Below are positions 24,888 to 33,618 of a DNA stretch of 64,000 nt, piece after piece. How positions within the stretch are numbered: position 1 is the stretch's first letter; every line of letters begins with the position of its first letter. The position numbers and the translations under genes were made by a program. The notes under the pieces are model-generated. The model was given only the letters and a program-made list of their open reading frames with translations, was not told where the DNA came from and ran no database searches. Source of the stretch: CALKXV01 sp965228905 (GTDB taxonomy: Bacteria; Pseudomonadota; Alphaproteobacteria; Rhodobacterales; Rhodobacteraceae); assembly GCA_965228905.1 (NCBI GenBank), contig CBDDII010000002.1, forward strand, positions 310,001-374,000. Reading direction: 5' to 3'.

Positions 24888-26827
24888 GCGCGTCGCGGGC
24901 ACATCTTCGCGTCTTTGACGCATTCGGCGGACGTCGCACGGTCGTCCCCCTTGAAAAGAACTACTACGAGATCGGAGGCGACCGCACCCGTTCGCACGAG
25001 CCGGACTATGTCTATCTCGAAGGTGCCGGAACCGAGGCGCGTCACGCCCGCGTCATGCGGCGGCGCAATGGCGATCCCTGGCAGGTGACGATCATAGGCG
25101 GCGGCGAGGTGAAGCTTGGCCGTCAGAACATCGAACGCGGCAGCACGCATGAACTGGCTCACGGAACCGAGCTTTGGATCGGCAGCAACCTGATCCAGCT
25201 TTTGAACGTGTCGGAAAGCGTGACTGGGGTCGCGCACCAGCCAGAACTCGCCGACCTTGAAATGATGCTGAACGAGGCGCTTTTGGAATTCGAGGACCGG
25301 CGCCGCGACGTGTTTGAAGGCAGTGCCCGGCAGCGCGAGGTTCTGTTGTCGGACGAGTTGGACCGCCTGTTGGGGGAAGAACTGGACGTGACATCGGGCG
25401 GCGCCCACGCGGCCACGCTGAACCGGTTCTGCTCGGAAGCATTGAAGCGTCAGTTGATTTCGTCCTGCCTGATGAGCGGTCAGCGCGGTGACGTGGAATT
25501 GGCCTATTCGCAGTTGAACAACGACCAGCGTTCGCAGGCGCTGGAGATGCGCGAGGAGTTGGGCTCGGAACTGAAGCTGAGCATGGAGCCGCATCACACC
25601 GAAGACGACCTGAAGAAATTGCAAACCGGGTTCGACGCGGCCTATGCCAAGGTTTCGGCCCTGATCCCCGAGACGCTGAAAAAGGCGCTGATCCGGGACG
25701 CGGCACGGGAAAAGGTGCTGGGGCTGTTCTTTCGCCTGGGGCCGATCCAGTTTCTTTGCGACATTCCGATTATTTCGGAAATCATGGTCTGCGGGCATGA
25801 CCGGGTGTTCGTCGAAAAATGGGGTTCGATGTTCGAGACCGGGCTTCAATTCGCATCCGAGCGAGAGTTGTTCACCGTCGCCGCGCGGATCGCAGGTCTG
25901 GACGGCAAACAACTGACCGAGGGCAGTCCCCTGGCCGATGCGCGTCTGCCCGACGGCAGCCGGTCGAACATCGTTGCCTCCCCGACGGCGCTGAACGGCA
26001 TTTCTCTGACCATCCGGAAATTCGGGAACGAGCATCGCGACCTTTCCATTCTGCGCGGTGGCCGAACCCTGAACCTGCCAATGGAGAAACTGCTGACGGC
26101 CTGCGTTTTGGCGCGCAAGAACATAATCGTTTCTGGTGGCACCGGGTCGGGCAAGACCACGTTGTTGAACGCGCTGTCCATGTATGTGCCAAAGGACGAG
26201 CGCATCGTCACGATCGAGGACACGGCGGAACTGAGGTTGCTAAATCGCAACCTTGTCACGTTGGAGGGGCGTCGTGCGAACACCGACGGCAAGGGCGAGA
26301 TCTCGATCCGCGATCTGGTGAAGAACGCGCTTCGGATGAGGCCCGACCGGATCATCGTGGGTGAGTGTCGCGGCGGTGAGACGCTGGACATGTTGCAGGC
26401 GATGAACACCGGCCACTCGGGGTCTATGACGACCGCGCACGCAAACTCGCCCGAGGATCTGATCCTGCGTCTTGAAACCATGGTGATGCAGTCCGGCGAA
26501 GACCTTCCGATCTATGCCATTCGCCAGCAGATCAGCGCGGCCATCGACATCATCGTCCAGGTCCGCAAGACGGCGTCGATGAACCCTAACGCGCGTCCGG
26601 GCGAAAAGCAGAGGACCATCGTCGAAATCGCCGAGTTGGGAGAGTTCGATCCCGACACAGGCGGCATTCCGGTCAACCCGATCTTCGAAGTCGTGGAAAG
26701 CGGCGAACGCCCCAGCTTTACAATCTCGGGCTACATCCCAAGCTTTTTCCAGGAGATGGTCGAAGAGGGCTACATCGACGTATCAGACTTTTTCGACCCA
26801 CGCGAGGAGGCCTCGGATGCCGCTTGA
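24884..26827 (+). CDS. FHA-like domain fused to CpaF/TadA-type secretion ATPase (second ATPase)
   Basis: A 647-residue protein. Residues 1-105 have the layout of an FHA domain (YEIGGDRTRSHEPDYVYLEG, then ARHARV, then LAHGTELWIGSNLIQLL), although the Arg and Ser that bind phosphothreonine are not kept. A helical linker follows, with a CpaF N-terminal domain near residue 290 (CDIPIISEIMVCGHDRVF). The ATPase core has Walker A SGGTGSGKTT at 417-426, the ITIEDTAEL Asp box, RPDRIIVGECRGGE and the His box TTAHANSPEDLILRLETM. It is catalytically complete. This is probably the main motor facing the TadB/TadC proteins encoded next. The FHA-type extension is unusual for Tad ATPases. Confidence 0.88.
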   Translation: MSASRAHLRVFDAFGGRRTVVPLEKNYYEIGGDRTRSHEPDYVYLEGAGTEARHARVMRRRNGDPWQVTIIGGGEVKLGRQNIERGSTHELAHGTELWIGSNLIQLLNVSESVTGVAHQPELADLEMMLNEALLEFEDRRRDVFEGSARQREVLLSDELDRLLGEELDVTSGGAHAATLNRFCSEALKRQLISSCLMSGQRGDVELAYSQLNNDQRSQALEMREELGSELKLSMEPHHTEDDLKKLQTGFDAAYAKVSALIPETLKKALIRDAAREKVLGLFFRLGPIQFLCDIPIISEIMVCGHDRVFVEKWGSMFETGLQFASERELFTVAARIAGLDGKQLTEGSPLADARLPDGSRSNIVASPTALNGISLTIRKFGNEHRDLSILRGGRTLNLPMEKLLTACVLARKNIIVSGGTGSGKTTLLNALSMYVPKDERIVTIEDTAELRLLNRNLVTLEGRRANTDGKGEISIRDLVKNALRMRPDRIIVGECRGGETLDMLQAMNTGHSGSMTTAHANSPEDLILRLETMVMQSGEDLPIYAIRQQISAAIDIIVQVRKTASMNPNARPGEKQRTIVEIAELGEFDPDTGGIPVNPIFEVVESGERPSFTISGYIPSFFQEMVEEGYIDVSDFFDPREEASDAA

Positions 26828-27683
26828 AGTCGGAATGCTTGGCAACATCCTGATGGCGGGGGCTTGCGGGCTTGGCGCATTTCTAGGGATCCATTCTGCC
26901 ATACTGTTGATCGAAGCACTATGGAACAGCCTGTCGGACATGGCACGCGAAAGGGCAACCTCGGTTCTGGCATTTGTGTTCGGCCCGGACGTTCTGCCCA
27001 CGGATGCCATTCTTGTTGTTCTGTTCGGCAATATCGTGTCGATCGTCGTGCTGCTGGTTCTGGGCATTCCGCTGGTCTTCGTGATCGCCGCCGTCTGCCT
27101 TGGCATCTTTGGCCCAATCGTCCTTTATGTTCGTGCATCGACCCAGCACCAGCGCGAGTTGGAACTTGCCCTGCCCCTGGCGCTTCAGCAGGTCGCAAAC
27201 GAAATGGCAGCGGGCGCGACTTTGGAAACTGCCTTGAAAAAGGTTGTAATGACCGCGCCCAAGCCCGCCGACATCGAAATCTCGCGCCTGCAACGCCGCG
27301 TGGATGTAATGGGCGTCGATGCCGCCTTTGCGGATATGGCCGAGCGGTTGAACCTTCGTTCATTCGCGCTGACGGCGGCAGTCGTTCGGGTCGGTACCTC
27401 ATCGGGTGGTAAACTGGTCGAGGCCATCAAGGCCCTGTCGCGCACCCTGATCGAGATCGAACGGCTGAACCGCAAGATCCGCACCGCCTCGGAAAACGGT
27501 CGCCGCAACCTCTACCTGATGTCGATCATCGGGCCGCTGGTGGCTTTCGGCGCGGCATTCTCGGTCGATCACGAACAAAATTTTCTGGATGACAGCCTTG
27601 GCCAGTTGCTGATCGCTGTGTCGATCATCTTTTTCATTGCGGCGCATTTCATCGGCCACAGGTTGACGAAGGTGAAAGTATGA
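26817..27683 (+). CDS. TadB-like inner-membrane platform protein
   Basis: A 288-residue protein of the T2SSF/GspF family. It has an N-terminal membrane helix (about 10-30), two helices at about 60-100, a cytoplasmic T2SSF domain with ELALPLALQQVANEMAAGATLETAL (about residues 121-145) and two C-terminal helices. GAGGAGG precedes the ATG, which lies 11 bases inside the ATPase gene. With the TadC-like protein it forms the rotor or platform for pilin insertion. Confidence 0.88.
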   Translation: MPLEVGMLGNILMAGACGLGAFLGIHSAILLIEALWNSLSDMARERATSVLAFVFGPDVLPTDAILVVLFGNIVSIVVLLVLGIPLVFVIAAVCLGIFGPIVLYVRASTQHQRELELALPLALQQVANEMAAGATLETALKKVVMTAPKPADIEISRLQRRVDVMGVDAAFADMAERLNLRSFALTAAVVRVGTSSGGKLVEAIKALSRTLIEIERLNRKIRTASENGRRNLYLMSIIGPLVAFGAAFSVDHEQNFLDDSLGQLLIAVSIIFFIAAHFIGHRLTKVKV

Positions 27684-28600
27684 CACTGATCGAACCTCCC
27701 CTGATTGTTGCCGCATTGATCTTCATCGGTGTCTTCTCGCTTGCCGTCATGGTGGGCGGTTGGATCGAAGCCTCGGTCAACCGCTTCAACGCCAACCTTC
27801 TAGGCGAACGCGAAACCTCGCAGGCAGACAGCCGCGTCATCCGGGCCCTTGGGCGCACCTTTCGCGGCCTCGCTATTCCGTTCCGGCAGCGGGCCGAATG
27901 GCTGGAACAACAACTGGTCTACGCTGGTCGCCCCTACGGCGGGATCACGGGTCAGGATTACCTGGCCGCGACCATGGTCCTTTCGGTCCTGGTCGGGATC
28001 GGCGTCGGCGTCTTCTTTGCCCTTGCCGGGGCGGTCACCGGGGCCGAGGCGGCCGATCTGGTCAACCGCGTCCTGCTCTGGGCGCTGATCCTTTCCCCGC
28101 TGGTGGCCATCTACCTGGTGCTGGACGTCAAGACCAAGGCCACTGAAATCTCGGAAGAGATCGAGCGTGAGTTTCCTTTCTTCCTGGACCTTGCCGTTCT
28201 TGTCGTTCAGGCCGGCGGCACGCCCTACAAGGCGCTTGGCAAATATGTCGAAGCTTCGCCCGGCACCGCGCTTTCGAAGGAAATCGCGATCACCGCCAAG
28301 GACGTCGACGCCACGAACTTTGAGGACGCCATGAACCGTCTCATCGACCGCGTCCAGCCAACCTCGGTCAAGACGATCCTGAAAAACCTCGTGCAGGGCG
28401 AGAAAAGCAGCGGCGAGGCCGAAGAATTCTATACTGCCCAGGCAGAGGAACTTCGCTACCTGCGCGAAGAGATGGCCAACAGGACAGCCGAACGGCTGCG
28501 TACGAACATCGTCTTTCCGGTGTTTCTGATGCTGTCGGGAATTATCATTGCAGCTTTGGCGCCGACGATTGTCAGCATCACAAGCCAAGGCTTTTTCTGA
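27680..28600 (+). CDS. TadC-like inner-membrane platform protein
   Basis: A 306-residue T2SSF-family protein. Membrane helices lie near residues 10-30, 95-117, 133-152 and 280-300, with the T2SSF domain between (EREFPFFLDLAVLVVQAGGT, about 162-181). It overlaps the TadB-like gene by ATGA. The domain order and size match TadC, the partner of TadB. Confidence 0.88.
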   Translation: MTLIEPPLIVAALIFIGVFSLAVMVGGWIEASVNRFNANLLGERETSQADSRVIRALGRTFRGLAIPFRQRAEWLEQQLVYAGRPYGGITGQDYLAATMVLSVLVGIGVGVFFALAGAVTGAEAADLVNRVLLWALILSPLVAIYLVLDVKTKATEISEEIEREFPFFLDLAVLVVQAGGTPYKALGKYVEASPGTALSKEIAITAKDVDATNFEDAMNRLIDRVQPTSVKTILKNLVQGEKSSGEAEEFYTAQAEELRYLREEMANRTAERLRTNIVFPVFLMLSGIIIAALAPTIVSITSQGFF

Positions 28601-28611
28601 GGGAGCGGGGA

Positions 28612-29445
28612 ATGGCGTTGTTCGGTCCCAAGATATTCCGGGTCGATGTGATCCACGGTGTCGATCTTGAAGAGCATGTGTATCTTCAAGGGTCCAAAAT
28701 TACTGTCGGTTCGCACGGCAACGACGATCTGACACTGGTGGGCGACCGCATCGTGGCTGAGCATGTCACCTTTGTTCCCGGCTCGAACGGGAAGGGGTGG
28801 GAATACTATACGTCCGGTGCCGGGCTGGTCGAAACCAACCGGGGCAACCCGCGCTCGGGCAAAGTGGGTGCCGGGTTGGTGATGACCCTTGGCACCGACA
28901 CCAAGATCAAGATCAGCCAGGTTGCCGCGCCGGAAGAGCTGCGTGAAGAGGCCGCAAGCGCGGAAAGCACCGAGATTCCGTTGTCGACCGCAATCGTGAT
29001 CCTTTTGGCGCTGGTTGTCGGATTCGGCGTGTTCATCAGCGTTTTCCTGGGCGGCTCCGGCAGCAGCGGCTCAAGCCTGGCCACCTCGGGATACTATAAC
29101 CGGACGCAGGATTTGGCCGGCTCGTTGGACATCTGCCTTGAGGCGGCGGGCGAAGACACCGCGCGAATGGTGCCTGCCGGATCACCCGATGCGATGTTTC
29201 GTCGTTATAGCGCCGCCGTCGTCTCTGACGACACCGACACGATGGCCGAGATGCGGTTGCAGATCGGTCGGATGCTGCGGCGAACCATCGTCGATGCGCA
29301 CCTGATGATCAGCCAGGATGAACACCAGAAAGCGGCAGACAAACTAAGAGAGATTTCACTGGCTCTTCCGATCGACAACAGCCCCTGTCCCATCCGCTCG
29401 GCGGCACGGCGGGATTCGGCTGTATTGGATCGGATGGCCAACTGA
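28612..29445 (+). CDS. Membrane-anchored FHA-like protein
   Basis: A 277-residue protein. Residues 25-110 resemble an FHA domain (ITVGSHGNDDLTLVGDRIVAEHV, then VMTLGTDTKIKISQV), but the phosphothreonine-binding Gly-Arg is Gly-Ser and the Ser of the S-x-x-H motif is missing. A membrane helix at about 124-146 is followed by a Gly/Ser linker and a periplasmic helical domain of about 120 residues with two Cys. It is preceded by GAGGGAGCGGGGA. It links the cytoplasmic ATPase side to the periplasm and may interact with the FHA-like domain of the ATPase or with the pseudokinase encoded next. Confidence 0.78.
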   Translation: MALFGPKIFRVDVIHGVDLEEHVYLQGSKITVGSHGNDDLTLVGDRIVAEHVTFVPGSNGKGWEYYTSGAGLVETNRGNPRSGKVGAGLVMTLGTDTKIKISQVAAPEELREEAASAESTEIPLSTAIVILLALVVGFGVFISVFLGGSGSSGSSLATSGYYNRTQDLAGSLDICLEAAGEDTARMVPAGSPDAMFRRYSAAVVSDDTDTMAEMRLQIGRMLRRTIVDAHLMISQDEHQKAADKLREISLALPIDNSPCPIRSAARRDSAVLDRMAN

Positions 29446-29464
29446 ACGGCAAAGAGGAATAGAA

Positions 29465-32062
29465 ATGTCAGAACCAACCAACACCGCGGTGGATGCACGC
29501 ATCCTCGATGCCCTGAAACAGTACTTCAATGGCGTGGCTCCGAAAGGCACCATCGGCGATTGCACCGTGCTGTCCGGCATTCGCAAGCAGAACAGCGCCC
29601 CGGTGGACATCTACACACCGACCTACGCGGTTTCGCAGGATGACAAGGTTCGCGAGGCGATTGGCGACAGCTTCCAAAAGGTCGAAAAGATCACCAACCC
29701 CCTGATCCAGTCGACAGAGCGTGTGCTGGTGCGCGGTGATTTCAAGAAGGCGCCCGCCATCGCAATGCTGGCCTGTCCGCACGAGGCGTTCACCAGTCAG
29801 CTTGACGCGCAAGCGATCGACTATCGCCTAGCGCTGTTCGATCAAATCCTTGCAGCGGTGGCCGTGCTGCACGAAGCCAAGCTGGTGCATGGCAACATCC
29901 ACCCCGGAGCCTTCCGCCGCGAAGAACCGACCGCCAATATGAAGCTTTGCGATTTCGCCTGGTCCGGCGAACGGGCAACGGCTGTCATCGCACAGCCCGC
30001 CGCCTATCAGTCAAAGCATGTCATCAGCACTTCGGCACCCCGGCTGGTGGATGATGTCTATGCCGCGGGCATGATCGGCTATCGCCTGCTTTTGGGGCCA
30101 CACGGCCCAGAGCAGGTACTGACCGGACACGCGGAAGAGATCGGCAGCGAACAATTGATCTCGGCGGTGGCCAGCGAAGGGCGCAAGGCCCCCGACGGAA
30201 AGATGCTGTTCCCGGATGGCCATCCGGGTGCGGATCAGATCGCGCGAGTCCTTGAAAAGATGACCAGCGACAATCCCTATACCTCGGCGGATATCGCGCA
30301 GCGCGCGCTGCGTTCGGTGATCGATGGCGGTGAGGAACTGCCGGAACTTCTGGATCAATCTAAGACCGCGCCAAAGCCCGTGACCGCAATGCCCACGCAA
30401 GGTTCCACGAAAGGTGGCGGTATCTCTGCGGGGCTGGGCATCACACTCATGGCCGGGTTTCTGGCCGCTGCCGGTGCCGCCGTCTATTTCTTCATCGACG
30501 CCAAGGCAGAGCGTGAAAGGGCAGAAGGCTATATCGCGCGGTTGGAGCGCGCGAACAGCGCCTTCGACGATCTGAAGGTCGATGTTCCGCGGCTTTTGCA
30601 GGCCGAACGACAGACAAGCAGCGCCGAATTTTCGGGTGCCGAAACCGCGTCGGCGGCTGCTGCCGCTGCATTGGCCGAGGCCACGACCGCAAGGGAAAGC
30701 GCCTTGGAATCCTTTAGCGAATTGCAGCTTTCCGATTTTACCCAGAACATCGACACCGCGCTAAACGCTTCCAGCAACGCGCTTGATCTCACTGCCGCTG
30801 TTTTGGCCGAGGTCGGTGCCGCTGAAGAGGCGGCCCTTGAGCAACGCGCCATCGCCGAAGTGGCCGGTGCGGACATTGCTTCTGCCTTAGAGTTGCTGGG
30901 TGGTGCCGACCTCGCGTTCCGCGAAAAACGGTTTGAAGAGGCCGTCACGACTTTCAACACTGCGTCCGAAGAATTCCAGGCCGCAACCACCGCGATCGTG
31001 GCGCAGGCGACCGAGGCGCGCGCAACCGCGCTGACCAGCAAGGAAGACGCCGCCGAGGCGGTCGATACGGAAGAGTACGCACAAGGTGTCGCTCAGATGG
31101 AAACCGGCGACGCGGCTTTTGGCGAAGGTCAGTTCCTCGGTGCCGTCGATGCCTTTGACCTTGCCGCAACAAGTTTCCTTGCTGCCAAGGCCGAGGCGGA
31201 ACGGCTTGCCAAGGAAGAAGCGGACCGGCTTGCCGCCGAGCAGGCGGAGCGGGACAGGCTTGCCGCCGAAGCGGCCGCGCAAGAAGCCGAACAGAACGCC
31301 CCGCGCGAAGTCAGCATCGGAGCGCCTGTTGCCGAGATGAACGGGGCAATCGCGCTTTGCAGGTTGGAATCACCGGCGGGTGCCGAGAACTGTCCGGCAG
31401 AACGCTCGCCCGCAGAGCGCCAGCGCACGGTCACCGTTTCCCCCTTCGAGTTGGACGAAAACGAGGTGTCAGCGGCCGAGTTTGCCAGGTTCGTCGCCGA
31501 AACCGGCTATGTCAGCGATGCCGAACGCAATGCCCGCGTCGTGGCCATCACGACCAACGCAGGCACGCGATTCCTTGGCGCGGGGTACACGTGGTCAACC
31601 CCTCGCGGATTAAATACGACATATGAAACCAACCCCGATCTTCCGGTTATTGTGACCACCATGAACGATGCAATGGCATATTGTGCATGGGCCGGAAAGC
31701 GCGTCCCGACCGAAGCCGAGTGGGAATACGCGGCACGCGGCGGCTCTGACCGGGTTTTCCCCTGGAGCAGCGAATGGTTGGCCGGTGCCGCCGCATGGCG
31801 CGGTGCGCCCGAGGCCGCGAAACGTCTGCCGCAGGCAGTTTCCAACGCAAGCGGCGAAACCCCCGAGGGTCATGCCGGTCTTGCCGGAAACGCCCGCGAA
31901 TGGGTCAAGGGCAGCGATGGCAAGGCCGTTCTCAAAGGCGGGTCCTGGAACACCACCGACCCGGGCGACCTGCGCATTGCTGCACGGCTCGAGATCGACG
32001 AAGGTACGCCCGGTGTCGATTTCGGTTTCCGTTGCGCCAAGGATCTGGAGGCTTGGAAATGA
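29465..32062 (+). CDS. Pseudokinase - membrane helix - coiled coil - formylglycine-enzyme-like protein
   Basis: An 865-residue chimera. Residues 30-290 look like a Ser/Thr kinase C-lobe (FDQILAAVAVLHEAKLVHGN, then CDFAWSG). The catalytic HRD is HGN at 142-144 and DFG is DFA at 163-165, and no Gly-rich loop or lysine motif is seen, so it is a pseudokinase. One membrane helix lies at about 320-344, followed by a long Ala/Glu-rich coiled coil (about 346-610). Residues 615-865 form an FGE/sulfatase-modifying fold (ELDENEVSAAEFARFV, RVPTEAEWEYAARGG, LKGGSWNTTD, FGFRC). One active-site Cys of true FGE, after GGSW, is missing. The protein probably passes a structural signal or binding event across the inner membrane. 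Its stop overlaps the next gene by ATGA. Confidence 0.85.
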   Translation: MSEPTNTAVDARILDALKQYFNGVAPKGTIGDCTVLSGIRKQNSAPVDIYTPTYAVSQDDKVREAIGDSFQKVEKITNPLIQSTERVLVRGDFKKAPAIAMLACPHEAFTSQLDAQAIDYRLALFDQILAAVAVLHEAKLVHGNIHPGAFRREEPTANMKLCDFAWSGERATAVIAQPAAYQSKHVISTSAPRLVDDVYAAGMIGYRLLLGPHGPEQVLTGHAEEIGSEQLISAVASEGRKAPDGKMLFPDGHPGADQIARVLEKMTSDNPYTSADIAQRALRSVIDGGEELPELLDQSKTAPKPVTAMPTQGSTKGGGISAGLGITLMAGFLAAAGAAVYFFIDAKAERERAEGYIARLERANSAFDDLKVDVPRLLQAERQTSSAEFSGAETASAAAAAALAEATTARESALESFSELQLSDFTQNIDTALNASSNALDLTAAVLAEVGAAEEAALEQRAIAEVAGADIASALELLGGADLAFREKRFEEAVTTFNTASEEFQAATTAIVAQATEARATALTSKEDAAEAVDTEEYAQGVAQMETGDAAFGEGQFLGAVDAFDLAATSFLAAKAEAERLAKEEADRLAAEQAERDRLAAEAAAQEAEQNAPREVSIGAPVAEMNGAIALCRLESPAGAENCPAERSPAERQRTVTVSPFELDENEVSAAEFARFVAETGYVSDAERNARVVAITTNAGTRFLGAGYTWSTPRGLNTTYETNPDLPVIVTTMNDAMAYCAWAGKRVPTEAEWEYAARGGSDRVFPWSSEWLAGAAAWRGAPEAAKRLPQAVSNASGETPEGHAGLAGNAREWVKGSDGKAVLKGGSWNTTDPGDLRIAARLEIDEGTPGVDFGFRCAKDLEAWK

Positions 32063-33597
32063 TTGCTCGAAATTGTCTGATTGCCCTCTCGCTTGCCGCG
32101 GGCCTTCCTGCCGGAGCTGCCGATCGTGCGGTCGTGGTGGGCATTGATTACTATCCCGAGGTGCGTGACACCGCGCAGGGCGGTAGCGGGGCGCGAAACG
32201 ACGCCATCAGGATGCAATACCACCTTGTGGAAAACATGGGGTTCCCGACCGATGCTGTCACGGTTCTTGTCGATGAAAAGGCAAAGGCCTCGGACATCAC
32301 CGACGCCTTGATCGACAAGCTGGTTGCCGAGACCGAACCGGGTGATCGCGCGTTCTTCTATTTCGCCGGTCGCGGCGGTCGCGTCCCCGTTGAGACAAGC
32401 CAAGAGGCCGACGGCTATGAAGAGGTGCTTTTGGCCAGCGATGCGGGAAGCGAGTTCGGTGCCATCCCTGAAAACGCGCTGTCTCAGATCTTTGACTCGA
32501 TTGCAGATCGCGAAGTCACCCTTGTGATCGACGCCTCGATGGCACCTCCTGTTTCGGTGCGCAGTGGCGCCGATGCCCTGCCGCGTTCGGCATCCTACGA
32601 TCAGTTTCACCCCAAGACCCGCTCGGTCAAACGGGCCGACCTGCCGCCGCCGGGTGAAAAGACATTCGCCGAGCCGGTCTTTGCCGCAGGCGACGCGCCG
32701 CGCGATGTCTGGCTGGCCGCTGCACCCTCGCAAGTCACCTGGGAAACTCCGGCGGGTGGTGTTTTTACCGATCTTTACCTCAAGGGCATGGCCGAGGCTT
32801 CGGCAGACACCAACAACAACGGGGCGATCTCGAACTCTGAACTGCTGGTTTTCCTGCGCGACAACGCCGAGACCTGGTGCGCCGAAAACGAAGCCTGCGA
32901 GGCAAGCGGGCAGGGCCTCTCCCCAGATTTTTCCGGCGATCTGAGTGACTTTGCCAAATTGGTCGAGGATCAGATTGACCAGATTTCACCTCGCGTTTCG
33001 CAGCCCAAACCGGAAACCGTGGTGTCGCCTCCGGTGCCAACCGTTGACGCCGAAACGGAAGCGGGTAGCGAAGGCAACTATGAAAATACGATGGCCTTCC
33101 TGACGGACCTTCTGGCCCCGAACAACGCCGCGAACCTCGCGCTTGATCTGTCGCCTTCAACGGAACTTTCGGTCGATGATCTGGTCGAGTTCCAGATCGA
33201 AAGCGAACGTTCGGGCCAGCTTGTTCTGCTCGACGTCAACCCGAAGGGCGAGTTGATCCAGATTTTCCCCTCGGTTCTGTCCTTGCCGGATGCCGAGTGG
33301 CTGGAAGCCGACGCTCCGCGTGTCATTCCCGAAGCAATGGGTTCAACCGGTCGCCCCCTTCAGATCCGTGTGACGGAACCCTACGGAAAGGGTGTGTTAA
33401 TCGCGCTATTGGTCGAAGGCGAACTCAGCGCACTCGAAGACATTCTACCGACGAACCGCGACGGCTCGCCGATCCCCAATGCCAACCAGTATCTTTACCA
33501 GATCACCCAGGCACTTTTGGAGATGCAGGCCGGGCCGGACGGCAACTCGACCGTCGAATGGTCCGCGGTCTACCTGCCGTATGAAATCAAACCGTAA
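32059..33597 (+). CDS. Inactive caspase-like (C14) protein with EF-hand loop and DUF4384 domain
   Basis: A 512-residue exported protein with a signal peptide cleaved near residue 21. The caspase-like fold begins at about 23 (RAVVVGIDYY). The catalytic His motif (normally AGHG) reads AGRG with Arg at 105, and the catalytic Cys motif (normally DAC) reads DAS with Ser at 160, so it should be proteolytically dead. An EF-hand-type calcium loop, DTNNNGAISNSE, spans 250-261. The C-terminal half (about 345-510) matches DUF4384 (VEFQIESERSGQLVLLDVNP). The start at 32059 overlaps the pseudokinase gene by ATGA. It may regulate or scaffold the active caspase homologue encoded two genes later. Confidence 0.85.
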   Translation: MIARNCLIALSLAAGLPAGAADRAVVVGIDYYPEVRDTAQGGSGARNDAIRMQYHLVENMGFPTDAVTVLVDEKAKASDITDALIDKLVAETEPGDRAFFYFAGRGGRVPVETSQEADGYEEVLLASDAGSEFGAIPENALSQIFDSIADREVTLVIDASMAPPVSVRSGADALPRSASYDQFHPKTRSVKRADLPPPGEKTFAEPVFAAGDAPRDVWLAAAPSQVTWETPAGGVFTDLYLKGMAEASADTNNNGAISNSELLVFLRDNAETWCAENEACEASGQGLSPDFSGDLSDFAKLVEDQIDQISPRVSQPKPETVVSPPVPTVDAETEAGSEGNYENTMAFLTDLLAPNNAANLALDLSPSTELSVDDLVEFQIESERSGQLVLLDVNPKGELIQIFPSVLSLPDAEWLEADAPRVIPEAMGSTGRPLQIRVTEPYGKGVLIALLVEGELSALEDILPTNRDGSPIPNANQYLYQITQALLEMQAGPDGNSTVEWSAVYLPYEIKP

Positions 33598-33618
33598 TCC
33601 CAGGAAAGGAGAGAGACC

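Noticed and set aside
24761..26035. Long open frame (424 codons) opposite the FHA-ATPase gene
   Set aside because: The ATPase gene on the plus strand is unambiguous; the antisense product looks like random high-G+C translation.
29465..32062. An active Ser/Thr kinase and formylglycine-generating enzyme, as in T6SS post-translational control
   Set aside because: Key catalytic residues of both domains are missing, and no T6SS structural gene (TssB/C, VgrG, Hcp, ClpV) is in the window.
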